Below, piece after piece: positions 1 through 8,260 of a stretch of 64,000 bases of DNA. Origin of the DNA: Bacillus pumilus (GTDB lineage: Bacteria; Bacillota; Bacilli; Bacillales; Bacillaceae); assembly GCF_009937765.1 (NCBI RefSeq), contig NZ_CP047089.1:2974272-3038271 (forward strand), in the 5' to 3' direction. Positions within the stretch are counted from its first letter, which is position 1, and the number at the start of each line of letters is the position of its first letter. The notes under the pieces were generated by a model. It saw only the letters and a program-made list of their open reading frames with translations. It did no database searches and was not told the origin of the DNA. A program made the translations under genes and the position numbers.

Positions 1-1
1 T

Positions 2-241
2 TATGTCATGGCCTTTTTCGCAGTCTTTAAACTGAGAAAACAAAACAAAGGAATCGAGCGTGCTTATAGCGTACCACTTTATCCGCTCACACCAATCGTT
101 GCGATTATCGGTTCCTTATTCGTCTTAATCAGCACCATGATCACCGACTGGAAAAGCTGTCTCATCTCCATGCTGATCGGAATTGCTGGGCTGCCTCTTT
201 ATTATTATATGAAAAAAGCACACAAAAAAGCAGAGCGCTAA
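2..241 (+). CDS. steT: Amino acid permease (APC family), 3' end, SteT-like
   Basis: Only the last ~79 codons are in the window; the reading frame is open across the left edge, so the gene starts upstream. The fragment holds two hydrophobic segments (around PLTPIVAIIGSLFVL and a following stretch ending LYYYMKK) and a lysine-rich cytoplasmic tail, the usual C-terminus of APC-superfamily permeases. In B. subtilis, as I recall, the serine/threonine exchanger gene steT (ykbA) lies next to ykaA-pit, which are present 14.7 kb downstream here, so SteT is the likeliest identity. A Rho-independent terminator overlaps the stop codon. Confidence 0.65.
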   Translation, partial: YVMAFFAVFKLRKQNKGIERAYSVPLYPLTPIVAIIGSLFVLISTMITDWKSCLISMLIGIAGLPLYYYMKKAHKKAER

Positions 242-258
242 TCAGCTCTGCTTTTTTT
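230..258 (+). terminator. Terminator of the permease gene
   Basis: Perfect 7-bp stem GCAGAGC (230-236) / GCTCTGC (245-251) followed by seven T residues. The stem overlaps the stop codon of the permease. An almost identical hairpin recurs at 391-420. Confidence 0.85.
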
Positions 259-267
259 CTTTCTTCA

Positions 268-388
268 CAGCGTGATAGAAAACCTTTGCAGCCCTAGGAA
301 GGACGAGTACCGGAGCGGAGCGAATTTGACATTCGTGAGCACCGGCACGCAGGACTGACACCGAATGCGAGGGTTTGTCTACACGCTG
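268..388. repeat. Intergenic structured element, possible ncRNA or MITE-like repeat
   Basis: The ends pair with each other: CAGCGTG (268-274) with CACGCTG (382-388), and pairing continues inward between TAGAAAACC (about 275-284) and GGGTTTGTCTA (about 371-381). Inside, CCGG (310-313) can pair with CCGG (342-345) around a second hairpin GCGAAT (320-325)/ATTCG (331-335). The element is GC-richer than its surroundings and has no convincing reading frame. It sits between two near-identical copies of a terminator hairpin. Intergenic repeats of this size exist in Bacillus, but I cannot name the family. Confidence 0.55.
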
Positions 389-390
389 AA

Positions 391-420
391 GCAGAGCGTT
401 AATCAGCTCTGCTATTTTTT
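391..420 (+). terminator. Second copy of the permease terminator hairpin
   Basis: GCAGAGC (391-397) / GCTCTGC (406-412) followed by ATTTTTT. The 23 bases from 391 differ from 230-252 at one position, in the loop. The T-run is on the plus side, so it would stop plus-strand transcripts. Confidence 0.7.
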
Positions 421-741
421 ATATTGCTTAATCACTTTGTATGATTCGTTTAAATATCTCATGAGCCGGTATGGCTTACTAAGCACGCGGATTGGCAGTC
501 TTGAGATAAATCCATTCAAATTCGCCTTGTATTCCTGCGTCATCCGTTTTGGCTTTGTCGCAATTTTTTCGTATACTTCTTTGTAAAATTCCTTCATGAT
601 GTCGACTTGCACACTGATCTTCTGATGACACTCTGTACACTCAACGCTTTTCATCTGATCATTCACATAAACGATGCTGTGGAGGGTCTCTTCTTGGCAC
701 CGAGTACAATGTAAGTTTGCTTCCATTTCGGTTTTCTTCAA
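412..741 (-). CDS. Small zinc-ribbon protein of unknown function
   Basis: A 109-residue protein. The N-terminal third carries two CxxC pairs (CTRC at about 13-16 and CTEC at about 35-38), which form a likely zinc ribbon. The rest is basic and probably helical, with many Lys, Arg and Tyr. I recall proteins of this type in the B. pumilus/licheniformis group annotated only as 'bh protein'. It is a single gene read away from the regulator gene upstream, and its 3' end touches the repeated hairpin at 391-412. No function can be assigned; a nucleic-acid or regulatory role is possible for a zinc ribbon but is not shown. Confidence 0.7.
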   Translation of the reverse strand: MKKTEMEANLHCTRCQEETLHSIVYVNDQMKSVECTECHQKISVQVDIMKEFYKEVYEKIATKPKRMTQEYKANLNGFISRLPIRVLSKPYRLMRYLNESYKVIKQYKK

Positions 742-804
742 GATACACAGCTCCTTTCTCGTTTGATGTTGCTCTCTTTATACAGTTCGATAGCTATTCG
801 CCGT

Positions 805-1761
805 TTATTGGACGGAAGCTTCCTTTAAAATAGCTGCCGCTGTTAGTTCGTCTGTCACCAGCACTTGAATAAAGCCACCATTTAAAGCCCCTAAAATACT
901 TTCAGCTTTATGGGTTCCTTCTACAACAGCGATAACCGTTTTGACGCTTTTTAACTGCTCCAGTGATAAACCAATGACCTTTTGATTCAGTTCATCTTGG
1001 ACAGGTTTGCCTTGACCGTCAAAGAAACGAAAGCCAATATCACCAACAGCCCCTGATTGCCTTAAACCAGATAAATCCTCTTCTTTTAAATAACCAACTG
1101 TTTTTAATGTTGACCCTTTATGCGGATTACCAATACCGATGAGGGCAATGTCGACATTTTTACCTTCTTCAAGCACAGCCTCTATATCCTGCATTGCCAT
1201 AAGTCGCTCTTTTAATTCTTCTGTTTCTAAAATCGCCGGGGCATATAAATAGGAACACGTGCCATTCATTTTCTTTGCCAGCTCATATGCCAGCTGATTG
1301 GCATGAATGTCGACTGCTTGCCTGCCCATTCCGCCCTCTAACGGGATGACCTTCACATCGTTTCTTCGCTCAAACGGATATTCCTTTACAAGCTCAGCTA
1401 ATGTAGTTCCCCATGAAATGCCGATTTTCTCCGCATCTTTCATGTTTTTAGATAAATAATAGGCGCCAGCTTGACCGACTGCCCGTTTCACCATCTCAGA
1501 CATTGTCCCGACACTTGGGACAACGACAGCATCTGTTAATTGAAATGTTGTTTCGAGCTGCTTTTCCAGTTCCACCGTATGAATACTTTCGTCTTTAATG
1601 TATACCTCAACGATTCCCACATCTTTCGCTTTTTGTAAGAGCTTTGAAATGACTGGTCTTGAGACATTGAGCTTTTTTGCGATTTCCTGCTGCGTCCACC
1701 CGTCTGTATAATAAAGATGAGCAACTTTGACGAGCTGTCGTCTTTCTTCCCAATTCAGCAT
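805..1761 (-). CDS. SorC/DeoR-family sugar-binding transcriptional regulator
   Basis: A 318-residue regulator of the SorC family. An N-terminal helix-turn-helix lies at about residues 20-45 (WTQQEIAKKLNVSRPVISKL), and a C-terminal effector domain of the sugar-phosphate-isomerase-like type follows (GISWGTTLAEL, GIGNPHKGS, GDIGFRFFDGQG motifs). Such proteins bind phosphorylated sugars or polyols and repress or activate catabolic operons. It is separated from the SDR gene upstream by a terminator (1844-1873), so it has its own transcript; TATACT at 1795-1800 (minus strand) is a candidate -10. It is the obvious candidate regulator for the PTS and E1alpha promoters, which share a TTAC-N4-GTAA motif. 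The ligand is unknown. Confidence 0.85.
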   Translation of the reverse strand: MLNWEERRQLVKVAHLYYTDGWTQQEIAKKLNVSRPVISKLLQKAKDVGIVEVYIKDESIHTVELEKQLETTFQLTDAVVVPSVGTMSEMVKRAVGQAGAYYLSKNMKDAEKIGISWGTTLAELVKEYPFERRNDVKVIPLEGGMGRQAVDIHANQLAYELAKKMNGTCSYLYAPAILETEELKERLMAMQDIEAVLEEGKNVDIALIGIGNPHKGSTLKTVGYLKEEDLSGLRQSGAVGDIGFRFFDGQGKPVQDELNQKVIGLSLEQLKSVKTVIAVVEGTHKAESILGALNGGFIQVLVTDELTAAAILKEASVQ

Positions 1762-1843
1762 GTGACATCATCCTTTTAATATACTATGATTCCCAGTATA
1801 CCAAACATTCGTTTCTAATTGGAACAATTGTTATGAAAATGAC

Positions 1844-1873
1844 AAAAAGAGCGATTACCTCTCCGCTCTTTTT
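1844..1873 (-). terminator. Terminator behind the SDR gene
   Basis: AAAAAGAGCG / CGCTCTTTTT pair across a 10-base loop. The minus-strand T-run ends the long catabolic transcript before the regulator gene; the hairpin is near-symmetric. Confidence 0.8.
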
Positions 1874-2628
1874 CACTCTGTATATTTTGGCTGATACGTT
1901 CTCCCGCCGTCTAACAGGATAATTTGTCCGTGTAAATAGCTTCCCTCGTCACTGGTAACAAATAAAGTGAGTCCTGCGATATCGTCTGGTCTTCCTAATC
2001 TCCCGATGGGAATGAGCGATTGCAGCTGCTTTTTCTCCACCTCAGTAGGATAGAGCGTATCAAGCATTTGAGATTCAATCACGCGGGGGGCAATCACATT
2101 GATACGCACATGGTGTGCCCCTAATTCCTTTACAAGCGAACGCATCAGGCCAAAAGCACCTGCTTTTGAGGCGTAATACTGAATGCCGCCGCCTGAGCCA
2201 GTAATAGCAGATCCTGATCCAATCACAACAATGCTTCCTTCTTGCCGCTCACATATATAAGGTGCTGACGCTTTGATGCAATAGTAAAGACCATACAAGT
2301 TCACAGCCAGTGTCTTTTTCCAAAGTGAGAAATCGACTTCTAAGAAAGGAATTGATTTTGTCATCCCTGCTGAATAGACAAGATGAGCAATACCGCCGAG
2401 CTCCCTTTCAGCTGCTGAGATCATCTGCTGAACACTTTCCCACGATGAAACGTCAGCTTGAAATGTCAGCAGCTGAGAGTGCTGTTTTTTTAAAAGTAAA
2501 AGTCCTTGTTCATCTATATCGGACACAGCCACTCTGTGCCCTTCTTTTAAAAAACGCTTAGCAATTTCCTTTCCAATCCCTTGGGCACCGCCAACGATAA
2601 GAACTGGTTTTTGATCATTAGCCAGCAC
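1873..2628 (-). CDS. SDR-family NAD(P)-dependent oxidoreductase (intact active site)
   Basis: Classical short-chain dehydrogenase of about 250 residues. The N-terminal nucleotide site reads GGAQGIGKE, and the catalytic Ser-Tyr-Lys is present (VVIGSGSAITG followed by YYASK). The C-terminus ends in the usual GQIILLDGG segment. I chose the GTG at 2628 because a strong GGGGGTGAG lies just before it; an ATG at 2640 is an alternative. The start overlaps the 3' end of the preceding SDR gene, which implies translational coupling. As the last gene of the acetoin-dehydrogenase-type operon it probably oxidises or reduces the polyol or keto intermediate of this pathway. The substrate is unknown. Confidence 0.85.
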   Translation of the reverse strand: MLANDQKPVLIVGGAQGIGKEIAKRFLKEGHRVAVSDIDEQGLLLLKKQHSQLLTFQADVSSWESVQQMISAAERELGGIAHLVYSAGMTKSIPFLEVDFSLWKKTLAVNLYGLYYCIKASAPYICERQEGSIVVIGSGSAITGSGGGIQYYASKAGAFGLMRSLVKELGAHHVRINVIAPRVIESQMLDTLYPTEVEKKQLQSLIPIGRLGRPDDIAGLTLFVTSDEGSYLHGQIILLDGGRTYQPKYTE

Positions 2629-3319
2629 TCTCACCCCCATCAAGCATAATCGCTGCGCCATCTGTAAATGCGCCATATGATGTACTTAAAAAGACCGTCA
2701 TATGGGCCACAGTCTCCTTGATTTGCTCTGCGTTAGGAATCAAATGGAGAGGCGGCGGTAATAAGGCGAGCACTCGAATGCCTTTGCCTTTAAATTCTCG
2801 CGCCAGCCCTTTTGTCATAGCATTCAGCATAGAATTCGATGTCGCATGTGAGATCCCGCCATCTCCAGTAATACTGCCTGAGGACGATATATTAATAATG
2901 CAGCCTTGCTTCTGGTCAACCATATGCCATACGGCAGCTTGACTGGAAAGAAAAACAGTATTCACAGCGGTTTCCACTTCGTCCATCCACTCATTAGGGT
3001 GAGTGGCGTCAAGCTCTGCTTCTGCTCCTTGCGCTGCTTGATTGACCAAAATATCCAGTTTCCCGCACGTATCGATCACTTGTCTCAGCATACGCGTGGC
3101 ATCTCGAGGCGTTTCAAGCGGATTCATAATAATACTCGCCTGACCGCCCATTTTTTGAATGTCTTCACAAATGGTTCTAGCCTTTGATTCATCATGAAAT
3201 GTGTGTAAAAAGACATGTGCACCTGCCCGGGCTAAAGCCAAGCAGATGGCTTCTCCAAATCCATCTGTGCTACCTGTCACAAGTGCCGCTTTCTGATGAA
3301 GCTGGACGTGCACATGCAT
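2618..3319 (-). CDS. SDR-family protein with degenerate catalytic motif
   Basis: A 233-residue short-chain dehydrogenase-like protein. The cofactor site is kept (TGSTDGFGEA) and so is the Ser region (INISSSGSITG). Where the paired SDR has YYASK, this protein has HATSN: both the catalytic Tyr and the Lys are replaced (Tyr to His, Lys to Asn) when the two are aligned on the following helix. It may be a non-catalytic partner of the downstream SDR or have altered chemistry. GGAGGAG precedes the first ATG very closely, so the GTG at 3313 may be the true start. It is the fifth gene of the E1alpha operon. Confidence 0.8.
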   Translation of the reverse strand: MHVHVQLHQKAALVTGSTDGFGEAICLALARAGAHVFLHTFHDESKARTICEDIQKMGGQASIIMNPLETPRDATRMLRQVIDTCGKLDILVNQAAQGAEAELDATHPNEWMDEVETAVNTVFLSSQAAVWHMVDQKQGCIINISSSGSITGDGGISHATSNSMLNAMTKGLAREFKGKGIRVLALLPPPLHLIPNAEQIKETVAHMTVFLSTSYGAFTDGAAIMLDGGESAG

Positions 3320-3344
3320 CTCCTCCCTATCCCTTGTTTAGCAT

Positions 3345-4727
3345 TTATTTTCTCAGCTTACTCACGATCTCAAGAGCTGCTTCATAAAAACCTTCTGAGA
3401 TGGTCGGATGCGGATGAATCATTTTCGCCATCTCTTCTGCTGTTCCTTCTAAATACATAAAGGAGGAAGCTTCTGAAATCATCTCTGTGACATGCGGACC
3501 TACCATCGTTGCGCCGATCACTTCACCATATGTTGTATCGTAAACCAACTTAATAAAGCCTGATTGAACACCTGCCGCTAGCGCTTTACCGCTTGCCGCT
3601 AAATCAAATCGTTCTGTTTGTACGCTGAGCCCTTTAGCTTTTGCCTCTTTCTCTGTAAGACCGACACTTGCCACCTCTGGTAATGTATAAATACATCTAG
3701 GCATAATATCAGCATTCATTTTTTCAGGTACGCCGCAAATATTGCTGACCGCAACAGCTGCCTCTGCCATCGCCGCATGAGCCAGCTGATAGCCGCCGGC
3801 GACATCCCCAACTGCGTATACACCTTCAGCAGTTGTCTGCATCTGATCATTCACCTTGATAAACGGACCATCAAGCTGTAGATCAAGCTGGCTAACAGCT
3901 GATACATTTGGTTTTCTTCCAACGCAGACAAGCAGTCTTTCCGCTGTAAAGATGTGTGTCTCCCCTTTATCATCTGTTGCATGAACCGCTTTGACTCCTT
4001 CGCTTTCCGTCACCTCTGTCACAGTGGTTTTCTTCGCGATATGGATGCCCTTTTTCTTGAGTTCTCTTTCTAGCAGCTTAGATGCTTCTTCATCCTCTTG
4101 TGGAATAATGGACGGTGCCGCTTCAATAATGGTAACTTTTGATTGAAGACTTTGGAAAATACAAGCAAGCTCAAGACCAATGACACCTCCGCCAATAATG
4201 ACGACAGAAGCAGGAATATCTGGGATGTCAAAGATTGTATCACTTGTATCAAATGAAATATCTTTAAGCCCCGGTATTGGTGGAATGGCTGGTGTAGATC
4301 CAGTAGCAATAATTAACTCTTTCGTTTCAATCGATTCTGATCCATCTTGTTTTTCTATTTCAATCCGATGCTTGGTCACCGCTGTGCCCCTGCCATTATA
4401 GACATCAATCTTTCCTTGCTTTAATAAAAAGGCGATTCCGCCTCTGAGCTTTTCAATGACGTCATCTTTGCGCTTTCTCATTTTATCGAAGGAAAGAATC
4501 ATGTCACCTGTTTCAATTCCCCAGCTTTTCGCCTTCTCGATTGATTCGATGACTTCTGCATGTTTAAGCAGAGTCTTTGAAGGGATACAGCCCCGATTTA
4601 AACAAGTACCGCCGAGAAAATCCTCCTCAATCAAAGCAACCTTCTGTCCGCGCTCAGCCGCTTGAAGGGCGGCAGTATATCCGCCAGGCCCTCCGCCAAT
4701 GACTGTCAGATCATACGTTTTCGTCAT
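3345..4727 (-). CDS. acoL: Dihydrolipoyl dehydrogenase (E3) of an acetoin-dehydrogenase-type complex
   Basis: Flavoprotein of 460 residues that re-oxidises dihydrolipoamide on E2 and passes electrons to NAD+. The FAD-binding site is at the N-terminus (VIGGGPGGYTAAL), the redox disulphide is Cys42/Cys47 in GGTCLNRGCIPSK, an NAD site follows (IIGGGVIGLELA), and the His-Glu pair of the dimerisation domain is near the end (HPHPTISE). Length is normal for the family. I chose ATG 4727, nine bases after TAGGAG, over ATG 4736, which abuts it. It lies 12 bases behind the E2 gene in the same operon. Confidence 0.92.
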   Translation of the reverse strand: MTKTYDLTVIGGGPGGYTAALQAAERGQKVALIEEDFLGGTCLNRGCIPSKTLLKHAEVIESIEKAKSWGIETGDMILSFDKMRKRKDDVIEKLRGGIAFLLKQGKIDVYNGRGTAVTKHRIEIEKQDGSESIETKELIIATGSTPAIPPIPGLKDISFDTSDTIFDIPDIPASVVIIGGGVIGLELACIFQSLQSKVTIIEAAPSIIPQEDEEASKLLERELKKKGIHIAKKTTVTEVTESEGVKAVHATDDKGETHIFTAERLLVCVGRKPNVSAVSQLDLQLDGPFIKVNDQMQTTAEGVYAVGDVAGGYQLAHAAMAEAAVAVSNICGVPEKMNADIMPRCIYTLPEVASVGLTEKEAKAKGLSVQTERFDLAASGKALAAGVQSGFIKLVYDTTYGEVIGATMVGPHVTEMISEASSFMYLEGTAEEMAKMIHPHPTISEGFYEAALEIVSKLRK

Positions 4728-4739
4728 CCGATTCATCTC

Positions 4740-6065
4740 CTACATTAGCAATTCAAATGGTTGTTCAAGCACTTTTTTAAGGTCTGTTAAAAAGGCAGCC
4801 GCTGGTGCGCCATCTACAACGCGGTGATCAAACGATAAACTAACCCCCATCATTGGTCTCACCTGAATTTCTCCATCTACTGCAACAGGTTTATCTTGAA
4901 TTCGTCCTACACCTAAAATCGCCACTTCTGGCTGATTAATGATCGGGGTAAAGGCATCAATGGCATACATGCCTAAGTTACTAATCGTAAAAGTGGACCC
5001 TTTCAGCTGGTCAGGAAGCAGTTTTTGATCGCGTGCGTTTCGGCCAATTTCTTTTGCTTCTTTAGTCAGTTGTTTTAATCCTTTTTGATTCGCATGAGAA
5101 ATGACTGGTACCATCAAACCGTCTTTCACTGCAACAGCAAGACCAATGTGTACATCCTCATGGAAATGGAGCTCATTTTGTTCAAATGTCATATTGATCT
5201 GCGGGTGGCGCGTGAGAACATGGCTGACCGCATGAATGATGATTTCTGTGAACGACAACCTGTAGCCTGTCTCTTTTTCAATCGCCGGAAGTAACTGGTG
5301 ACGCACTTCTTTCGCTTTCGTCATATCAATTTCACTTGTTAGTGTGACGTGCGGTGCTGTAAAGGCACTTTGTGACATGCGATCAGCAATCACTTTTCTC
5401 ATGCCAGCTAATTTTTGTGTTTTCACAGGCGAAGCCTCTGTTGTTTGCGTTGCCGCTGATTGTACGTCACTCTTCATGATCTTGCCGTGAGCGCCAGATC
5501 CAGAAACGGCTGCTAAATCGATTCCTTCACGAGCAGCGACTTTTTCTGCAAGCGGTGAGATGCGCTGGTCTTTCTCGCTAGAATGCACGACTGCCTCGAC
5601 GTCACGCTTTTGAACTCTGCCTTTTGGCCCTGTGCCAGATACCTCTTGAATCTCCACATGACGATCCTTTGCTGTTTTTCTCGCTGCAGGCGTGGCACGT
5701 ACTTTTTCATTAGATGTTTTTGGAACTTCAGTAGAACTAGGTGACACTGTGTCTGGTGAAGATGATTCGCCGCTTTCTGATGAATCCTCATCTGCCTGTG
5801 CTGGCGGCTCGCTTGGCACCTGTTCATTTGCCTCACCGATATATCCAATGACAGCATTGACTGGAATTTGATCATCAGCTTCGTAGTATTTCTTTAGAAA
5901 AATGCCGTCATCATAGGCTTCCACCTCGATGTTGATCTTGTCTGTCATAATTTCGAAAAGAGGCTCACCGATTTCAACCGAATCTCCTTCTTCTTTAAAC
6001 CATTGAAGCAAGGTTCCGATCTCCATCGTACTGCTTAGCTTCGGCATAAATATCTCTTTTGGCAT
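4740..6065 (-). CDS. acoC: Dihydrolipoamide acyltransferase (E2) with two subunit-binding domains
   Basis: A 441-residue E2 core subunit. The lipoyl domain covers about residues 1-78, with the lipoylated Lys43 in MTDKINIE. An acidic Ser/Pro-rich linker follows. Two peripheral-subunit-binding domains come in tandem: about 122-160 (RATPAARKTAK, GTGPKGRVQKRDVE) and about 168-205 (ISPLAEKVAARE, GSGAHGKIMKSDV). The catalytic acyltransferase domain (about 215-441) has the DHRVVDGAPAA active-site motif. E2 enzymes of acetoin dehydrogenases usually have one such binding domain, so the second is notable. It transfers the acyl group made by E1 to CoA. Start ATG with GGGGAG six bases upstream. Confidence 0.92.
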   Translation of the reverse strand: MPKEIFMPKLSSTMEIGTLLQWFKEEGDSVEIGEPLFEIMTDKINIEVEAYDDGIFLKKYYEADDQIPVNAVIGYIGEANEQVPSEPPAQADEDSSESGESSSPDTVSPSSTEVPKTSNEKVRATPAARKTAKDRHVEIQEVSGTGPKGRVQKRDVEAVVHSSEKDQRISPLAEKVAAREGIDLAAVSGSGAHGKIMKSDVQSAATQTTEASPVKTQKLAGMRKVIADRMSQSAFTAPHVTLTSEIDMTKAKEVRHQLLPAIEKETGYRLSFTEIIIHAVSHVLTRHPQINMTFEQNELHFHEDVHIGLAVAVKDGLMVPVISHANQKGLKQLTKEAKEIGRNARDQKLLPDQLKGSTFTISNLGMYAIDAFTPIINQPEVAILGVGRIQDKPVAVDGEIQVRPMMGVSLSFDHRVVDGAPAAAFLTDLKKVLEQPFELLM

Positions 6066-6082
6066 GATCTTCTCCCCTTTAT

Positions 6083-7078
6083 TTAAGAGCGTGCAAGCTC
6101 TTTTGCTGCTTCAATAATATCTGGCACTTGTGGAATGACCGCTTTTTCGAGAGTCGGGTTGTATGGTATTGGAACTGCAAGGCCGCCAAGTCGTTTAATC
6201 GGCGCATCTAAGTAGTCAAACGCTTCACTTTCCGCTATCATACTTGCAATCTCTCCGCCGTAGCCGCCTCGTTTGACCGCTTCATGAACCACAATACATT
6301 TACCTGTTTTCTTCACAGATTCGATAATGGTTTCTTCATCTAATGGGACGAGTGTTCTTGGGTCTATGATTTCAACATCGATCCCTTCTGCCTCTAGTTC
6401 CTTCGCCGCTTCTAATGCTTTGTGTACCATAATCGCTGTTGCTACAATTGTGACGTCTTTCCCGCTTCTTTTCACATCAGCTTTCCCTAAAGGAATCGAA
6501 TATTGCTCTTCAGGCACTTCGCCAATTGTTTTATATAAAAGCTTGTGCTCGTAGAAAATGACAGGGTTGTCATCATCCATTGCTGCCTTTAAAAGTCCTT
6601 TGGCATCATACGCTGTTGAAGGCTGAATCACCTTTAGTCCCGGAATATGAGCCATCCACGCTTCTAGGCTTTGTGAATGCTGCGCTGCTGCACCAGTTCC
6701 TGATCCTGCTGGTGTTCTCACGACAAGCGGCACCTTTCCTTTTCCGCCAAACATGTATCGTGTTTTTGCTGCTTGGTTCACAAGCTGATCCATTGCGATT
6801 GTAATAAAGTCAGAGAATTGAAGTTCTAAAATCGGACGCATACCTGTCAAAGCCGCTCCGACTGCTCCTCCTGCAATGGCAGCCTCAGAGATTGGTGTGT
6901 TGCGTACACGCTCTGGACCGAACTCTTCAATCATGCCGCGCGTGACCCCAAAAGCACCGCCATATACGCCGATATCCTCACCTAAAATGAATACATCTTG
7001 GTTCTCTCTCATTTCCTGACTCATAGCTTCTCGAACGGCTTCTAAATATGAAATCTCTCTCACTGTTGTTTTTGTCAC
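6083..7078 (-). CDS. acoB: TPP-dependent dehydrogenase E1 beta subunit (acetoin-dehydrogenase type)
   Basis: A 331-residue E1 beta chain (transketolase pyrimidine-binding and C-terminal domains). Recognisable segments are the N-terminal [19 protein letters not shown], the middle [18 protein letters not shown], and the C-terminal region with [16 protein letters not shown]. It pairs with the E1 alpha chain encoded just upstream to form the heterotetramer that carries out the TPP-dependent cleavage and lipoamide acylation. The start is GTG preceded by AGGAGGGG. It sits 16 bases after the alpha gene and 17 bases before E2, a tight operon. Confidence 0.92.
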   Translation of the reverse strand: MTKTTVREISYLEAVREAMSQEMRENQDVFILGEDIGVYGGAFGVTRGMIEEFGPERVRNTPISEAAIAGGAVGAALTGMRPILELQFSDFITIAMDQLVNQAAKTRYMFGGKGKVPLVVRTPAGSGTGAAAQHSQSLEAWMAHIPGLKVIQPSTAYDAKGLLKAAMDDDNPVIFYEHKLLYKTIGEVPEEQYSIPLGKADVKRSGKDVTIVATAIMVHKALEAAKELEAEGIDVEIIDPRTLVPLDEETIIESVKKTGKCIVVHEAVKRGGYGGEIASMIAESEAFDYLDAPIKRLGGLAVPIPYNPTLEKAVIPQVPDIIEAAKELARS

Positions 7079-7094
7079 GTGATTCCCCTCCTAA

Positions 7095-8078
7095 TTAGGC
7101 GTATACATCCTCTAATAGTGTATCGATTGACGGTTCTTTACTGTTTTTAGCGAATTCAACAGACGCTTCAATTTCTTGCTTCGCTTCTTCCTGTAAGACC
7201 GCTGCCTGCTCCTCTGTCAAAACATTCAGTTCAATCAAGAGAGACTTAAAGCGCTTGATTCCGTCTTTTTGTCTCCACTCTGTTTCTTCTTCACGTGTAC
7301 GGTATTTTTTCGCATCACTCTTAGAGTGACCTTTCCAGCGATACGTTTTCATTTCAATAAGTGATGGACCCTCTCCAGCTCTTGCGCGGCTGACAGCTTC
7401 ATCTACTGTGTTCATAATATCGACCATGTCATTTCCATCAATCGATTTCCCAGGTATTCCGTAGCTTTCTGCTCTTGTTGAAATGTCTTCAATGTTGATC
7501 ATTTCTTTTACAGGGCCAGACATGCCGTACTGGTTGTTTTCACAAATGAATACAACAGGTAGATCCCAAATGGATGCAAGATTTAGCGCTTCGTGAAAGC
7601 TGCCTTCATTCGTCGCTCCATCTCCGAAGAAACAAAGAACGACAAAGCCTTCCTGTTTCATTTTAGATGTGAGTGCTGCACCTGTTGCCAATGGGATACC
7701 GCCGCCAACAATTCCATTTGCGCCAAGGTTTCCTTTTTCTAAATCAGCGATATGCATTGAGCCGCCTTTTCCTTTGCAATAGCCAGTCTCACGCCCGAAT
7801 AGTTCTGCCATCATCTTATTGACCTCTGCACCTTTTGCAATACAGTGACCATGTCCACGGTGTGTGCTGACGATTTTATCTTCGTCCTTTAATACGGCAA
7901 TTGATCCAACAGCTGACGCTTCCTGTCCGACACATAAATGAGTGGTTCCATGGATAAGTCCTTTGGCAAAGAATTGGTCGACCTTTTCATCAAAATATCT
8001 CACTAACCACATTTGTTTATATAAATCTGCTAATCTCTCATGACTAATCTGTTCAGGCAAAGTGATTTGTTTTTGCAT
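7095..8078 (-). CDS. acoA: TPP-dependent dehydrogenase E1 alpha subunit (acetoin-dehydrogenase type)
   Basis: A 327-residue E1 alpha chain. The TPP motif runs from GDGATNEGSFHEAL to the ENN that closes it; THRGHGHCIAKG and GKGGSMHIAD are typical of AcoA-type proteins and of the wider branched-chain/pyruvate E1 alpha family. Acetoin dehydrogenase converts acetoin, CoA and NAD+ to acetyl-CoA and acetaldehyde. Here there is no sigma-54 activator gene acoR next to the genes as in B. subtilis, and the operon has a sigma-A promoter with an operator-like motif shared with a PTS operon. The true substrate may therefore be another acyloin. First gene of its operon. Confidence 0.9.
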   Translation of the reverse strand: MQKQITLPEQISHERLADLYKQMWLVRYFDEKVDQFFAKGLIHGTTHLCVGQEASAVGSIAVLKDEDKIVSTHRGHGHCIAKGAEVNKMMAELFGRETGYCKGKGGSMHIADLEKGNLGANGIVGGGIPLATGAALTSKMKQEGFVVLCFFGDGATNEGSFHEALNLASIWDLPVVFICENNQYGMSGPVKEMINIEDISTRAESYGIPGKSIDGNDMVDIMNTVDEAVSRARAGEGPSLIEMKTYRWKGHSKSDAKKYRTREEETEWRQKDGIKRFKSLLIELNVLTEEQAAVLQEEAKQEIEASVEFAKNSKEPSIDTLLEDVYA

Positions 8079-8091
8079 TTCTTCTCTCCCC

Positions 8092-8125
8092 TTTACATTT
8101 GTTCTTATGTGTTACATTTGTAATA
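8092..8125. promoter_or_regulatory. Putative operator of the SorC-type regulator at the E1alpha promoter
   Basis: TTAC-ATTT-GTAA at 8112-8123 is an inverted repeat placed just downstream of the -10 box. A second half-similar copy, TTACATTTGTTC, lies 19 bases away at 8093-8104. The first copy occupies the same position relative to the -10 as TTAC-CTTT-GTAA at the PTS promoter. Confidence 0.6.
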
Positions 8126-8154
8126 ATCATACGTTTAAGTGTCATTGAAGTCAA
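8126..8154 (-). promoter_or_regulatory. Sigma-A promoter of the E1alpha (acoA) operon
   Basis: On the minus strand TTGACT (8149-8154), a 17-base spacer, then TATGAT (8126-8131). Transcription would start inside or next to the operator-like repeat, which fits repression. Confidence 0.75.
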
Positions 8155-8170
8155 GCATTTCTCTTTCATT

Positions 8171-8184
8171 TTTAAGCGTTTTCA
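8171..8184 (-). promoter_or_regulatory. cre-like site upstream of the acoA promoter
   Basis: Minus strand TGAAAACGCTTAAA matches the catabolite-responsive element TGWNANCGNTNWCA at all fixed positions but the C near the 3' end. It sits about 17 bases upstream of the -35. Confidence 0.5.
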
Positions 8185-8194
8185 TCTTTTGTCA

Positions 8195-8242
8195 GAAAAA
8201 AAGAGAAAGGCAAAGCCCTTTTCTAAAGAACTTCTCTTTCTC
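8195..8242 (-). terminator. Terminator behind the alcohol dehydrogenase gene
   Basis: On the minus strand GAGAAAG ... CTTTCTC encloses a smaller AAGGGCTTTGCCTT hairpin and is followed by TTTTTTT. It separates the PTS operon from the acoA operon. Confidence 0.6.
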
Positions 8243-8260
8243 TTCCAATCTCTTGCGTTC

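Noticed and set aside
365-586. Plus-strand frame opposite the zinc-ribbon gene
   Set aside because: Shadow of the minus-strand gene; it also runs through the repeated hairpin and has no homology I recognise.
7095-8078. Assigning the complex as pyruvate or branched-chain dehydrogenase
   Set aside because: E1alpha segments are closer to the AcoA type and the context lacks the usual pdh/bkd neighbours; the true substrate stays open.
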